This document shows, one piece after another, positions 61,691 to 64,000 of a DNA stretch of 64,000 nt. Where the stretch lies: contig OY728136.1 of the NCBI GenBank assembly GCA_963277665.1, positions 805,715,123 to 805,779,122 on the forward strand, read 5' to 3'. This DNA comes from Viscum album (Eukaryota > Streptophyta > Magnoliopsida > Santalales > Viscaceae). The position numbers and the translations under genes were made by a program. The notes beneath the pieces were generated by a model. It was given only the letters and a program-made list of their open reading frames with translations. It did no database searches and was not told the origin of the DNA. Within the stretch, counting starts at the first letter, position 1; every line of letters starts with the position of its first letter.

Positions 61691-64000
61691 TTTAATGACC
61701 CAAAAATTACATAAAAATATATTAAATCAATATAGAATAATATTTATTAAAAATATAAAAAATTCAAGATAACACTATATAGGTATATTGTATTTATAAT
61801 CTGGAAAATATTAACAACTAGTTCATAATACATCTTAATTTCTTCCCTCTTATTCATTCATAACAAGACCCCTTTTTGAAAAATCATTCTAAATAATGAT
61901 CTTCTTGGAATGGGAAAAATATACATAATAAAGGGTTATCTCATATAATCAATAATGGTAAATATGAATATACATATCAAATCATAATCATAAAACATAA
62001 GAACATAACATTTGAAAATATTATCCTCGATATGAAATACCGTGATATCAGGCTATGCGATAAATCTTATAAGTTTATATGAATCCATGAACATAATACC
62101 AAATGTCATAACATAAGACATAAATATTTGTGTCATAAAAATTATAACATAAAATCATTTCATTTTATTAAAGACCCATTTCCAAGACCATCATACCAAA
62201 TAATGTTTAATACTGAACCATGCTCACCCCTCTTTCCATCCATTTATTACCGAATTGAAAATATTTCCCCTTGCGACCATGTCAATCTCATGAGATACAA
62301 ATCAATAGCCAATGCATTGAAGATATATATATGCACCACCCATCTCATAATGATACAATTCTTATGTCTAACAAAAAATCATAAATCAGTCATCATATTA
62401 TAAACTATTGAATTAGATGGTTATCTTAAACATCATTCCATCATAACATAATCCATTTAAAACAAATAGATTAAATTAATATAATTCCATAAATAACATA
62501 ATAAATCATTAATAATAATATGTATAGTAAACATACAACATAACTCTTTTAAATAATTACATTTTATATGTAAAATAATATTTATTGAACACTTGAAATT
62601 AAATATTGAGGAAATTATCATTTATTTTCTCAAAAAACATTTTCTTTTCTTAAAATTACAGAAAATTTTAAAATAAAATAATCGAATTTATAATATTCAT
62701 GAAATATTTTAAAGGATTAATCATGGGAGTACAATGTAATGAAAACAAATAATACTATCATTTCATATAAGTTAAAAGACAACACACTTCTAATAATTTT
62801 TTTGGATAATTCCAAAAGTACGATGTATAGAAAAAAAGATTCCTTTCATAACATTCAACAAAAATTCACCAATTAGGTAAAATTTACATTAAATAATTGT
62901 ATAGAAATAGAAATAAAATTTTCAAATATATATTTATAAAACATAGATGTTGAAGATAAATACACCTCAATATATTATTAAATATAAACAATCTCATATA
63001 ATATTGTTATTGAAAATTATCCATTACTTTAGGTATGCTATCCATTGAATTATTTATGCCTCATATATAATGATTTAAATAATTTCATTGACTTATTATA
63101 TAATCATAGTCATTTTAATGAAATCATATATGATTATATTTTCATCTGTTTCTTAGTAGCATTATTACTAATCCAACAGGCATTAACTTCATTATTTTCA
63201 TACACATTTTTAGTCAGATAAGTTCTTGTTCATCTTCTTACATTATAGTCACATAATATAAAAAATTATATTAGTATAATATATATCATATTTATAATTT
63301 AATTTCATATCAATAATAATTTTTTAATAAAGATCATGTAAAATGAATCACACCACATCGTGGAGACGGTAGGTCGTACATACACACAAGGGATGATATC
63401 ATTCCCATAATTGATGAATGCTATTGAATTGGAGGGATTATATTATTTAATAATAAATATCATTTGTATAAAAATAATTATTATTTATTATTTCAATAAT
63501 TATACCCTTCCAAGTAAGGTGGGGGTGAAAAACATATTACACCATGATGTGGAGATGGTAAGACGTATGTACGCACGTAGGACAATTTTTTTATAGGATG
63601 AATATATGGTTGAATTTAGATGTTTCGTAATAATAATAAGATATAATTATATATTTGATAAAATATTCAATAATTTATAATGAAACATCTAATAAGTAGT
63701 TTCTATAATAAAAATGTTGTTTGAAAGAATTGGTATAAGTGATTACCTCTTCTTCGATGTGTTCCCTCTAAATATTCTCCTAAATAACTAGAGTTTGTCC
63801 TTTATGAATACCAGATATTCTATAATATTACTATAAAAGTAAAAAAATGGAAAATATCAGGGTATATTAGAGCTTTAAGGGTCAATTTGTGTGAATAAAT
63901 GAAGGAGTTTGTTCCATTTTATAATTGAGGTGAGGAGATATTTTTAGAAACTCCAAATATAATTAATTTATAAATAAATAAAACACATAAAAAAACCTTC
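61691..64000 (-). repeat. E6 5' LTR, 3' part (cut by window end)
   Basis: Minus-strand blocks align with E1's LTR in order: the TGTGATTC segment (about 63345), TCTCATGAGATTGACATGG (about 62280-62300), CCCTTTATTATG (about 61930) and CAAAAAGGGGTCTTG-TTATG (about 61860-61880). It ends GGGTCATTAAACA near 61691. Confidence 0.6.
63340..63610 (-). repeat. Local duplication, about 190-bp spacing
   Basis: The plus-strand segments beginning CACCACATCGTGGAGACGG (63351) and CACCATGATGTGGAGATGG (63541) are similar for about 75 bases, including GTAGGTCGTACATACAC versus GTAAGACGTATGTACGC and a downstream GATGAAT-TTGAATT block. E1's LTR has one copy of the corresponding sequence (about 15371). Confidence 0.55.

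Larger units (their letters stand above)
56773..64000 (-). mobile_element. E6: long-LTR gypsy element with tiny interior, minus strand, runs off window
   Basis: There are two minus-strand LTRs of the E1-like family. One is complete (56773-61115) and one is cut by the window end (61691-64000). Only about 575 bp of interior lies between them, with no coding recognised. This architecture fits a non-autonomous large-LTR derivative or an internally deleted copy. Confidence 0.55.

Overview
This 64-kb window looks like repeat-dense plant nuclear DNA, probably pericentromeric or intergenic heterochromatin of a flowering plant. No intact gene was found. Nearly everything recognisable is Ty3/gypsy LTR retrotransposon in various stages of decay, with one CACTA-type DNA transposon, two tRNA-related segments and several tandem repeats. 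The plant assignment rests on chromovirus-type polyproteins, long LTRs starting TGTAAC, primer sites resembling TGGTATCAGAG (initiator tRNA-Met), and a CACTA terminus. I cannot name the species. All boundaries and similarities were judged by eye.

Left third (1-23.8 kb), plus strand: three nested elements. E3 (17252-23790 in the window; its left part lies off the window) is interrupted inside its reverse transcriptase by E1. E1 shows the last 689 bp of its 5' LTR (1-689), a short interior with a decayed gag (690-2949), and a 3' LTR of about 4.4 kb (2950-3256 plus 13152-17251). That 3' LTR is itself interrupted by E2 (3257-13151). E2 is a nearly full-length Tekay/Del-like chromovirus with LTRs of 1.89 and 1.95 kb and complete gag-protease-RT-RNase H-integrase-chromodomain order. 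It is killed by 33 premature stops but only one frameshift. E3 continues with RNase H and integrase fragments and a 3.8-kb LTR that carries a 1.1-kb minisatellite.

Middle (24-33 kb): the right end of a non-autonomous CACTA transposon with subterminal inverted repeats, AT microsatellites, then two very AT-rich plus-strand LTR remnants (A and B) that share a promoter block.

33-50 kb: E5, a minus-strand gypsy element with recognisable gag, protease, RT, RNase H and integrase remnants (32945 to about 39208), and E4, an old plus-strand gypsy element with two 2.44-kb LTRs (40711-50444).

Right end (50.4-64 kb): a 6-kb stretch of very old sequence with one possible protease motif, then E6, a minus-strand element with 4.3-kb LTRs resembling E1's and an interior of only about 0.6 kb.

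The sequence works as a record of successive insertions. The younger, nested elements are GC-richer and still readable. The older ones are strongly AT-shifted. No previously undescribed protein system was found. The most unusual signals are the stop-rich, almost frameshift-free decay of E2, its palindromic motif array, splice-like signals in the leaders, and the long-LTR, short-interior family.
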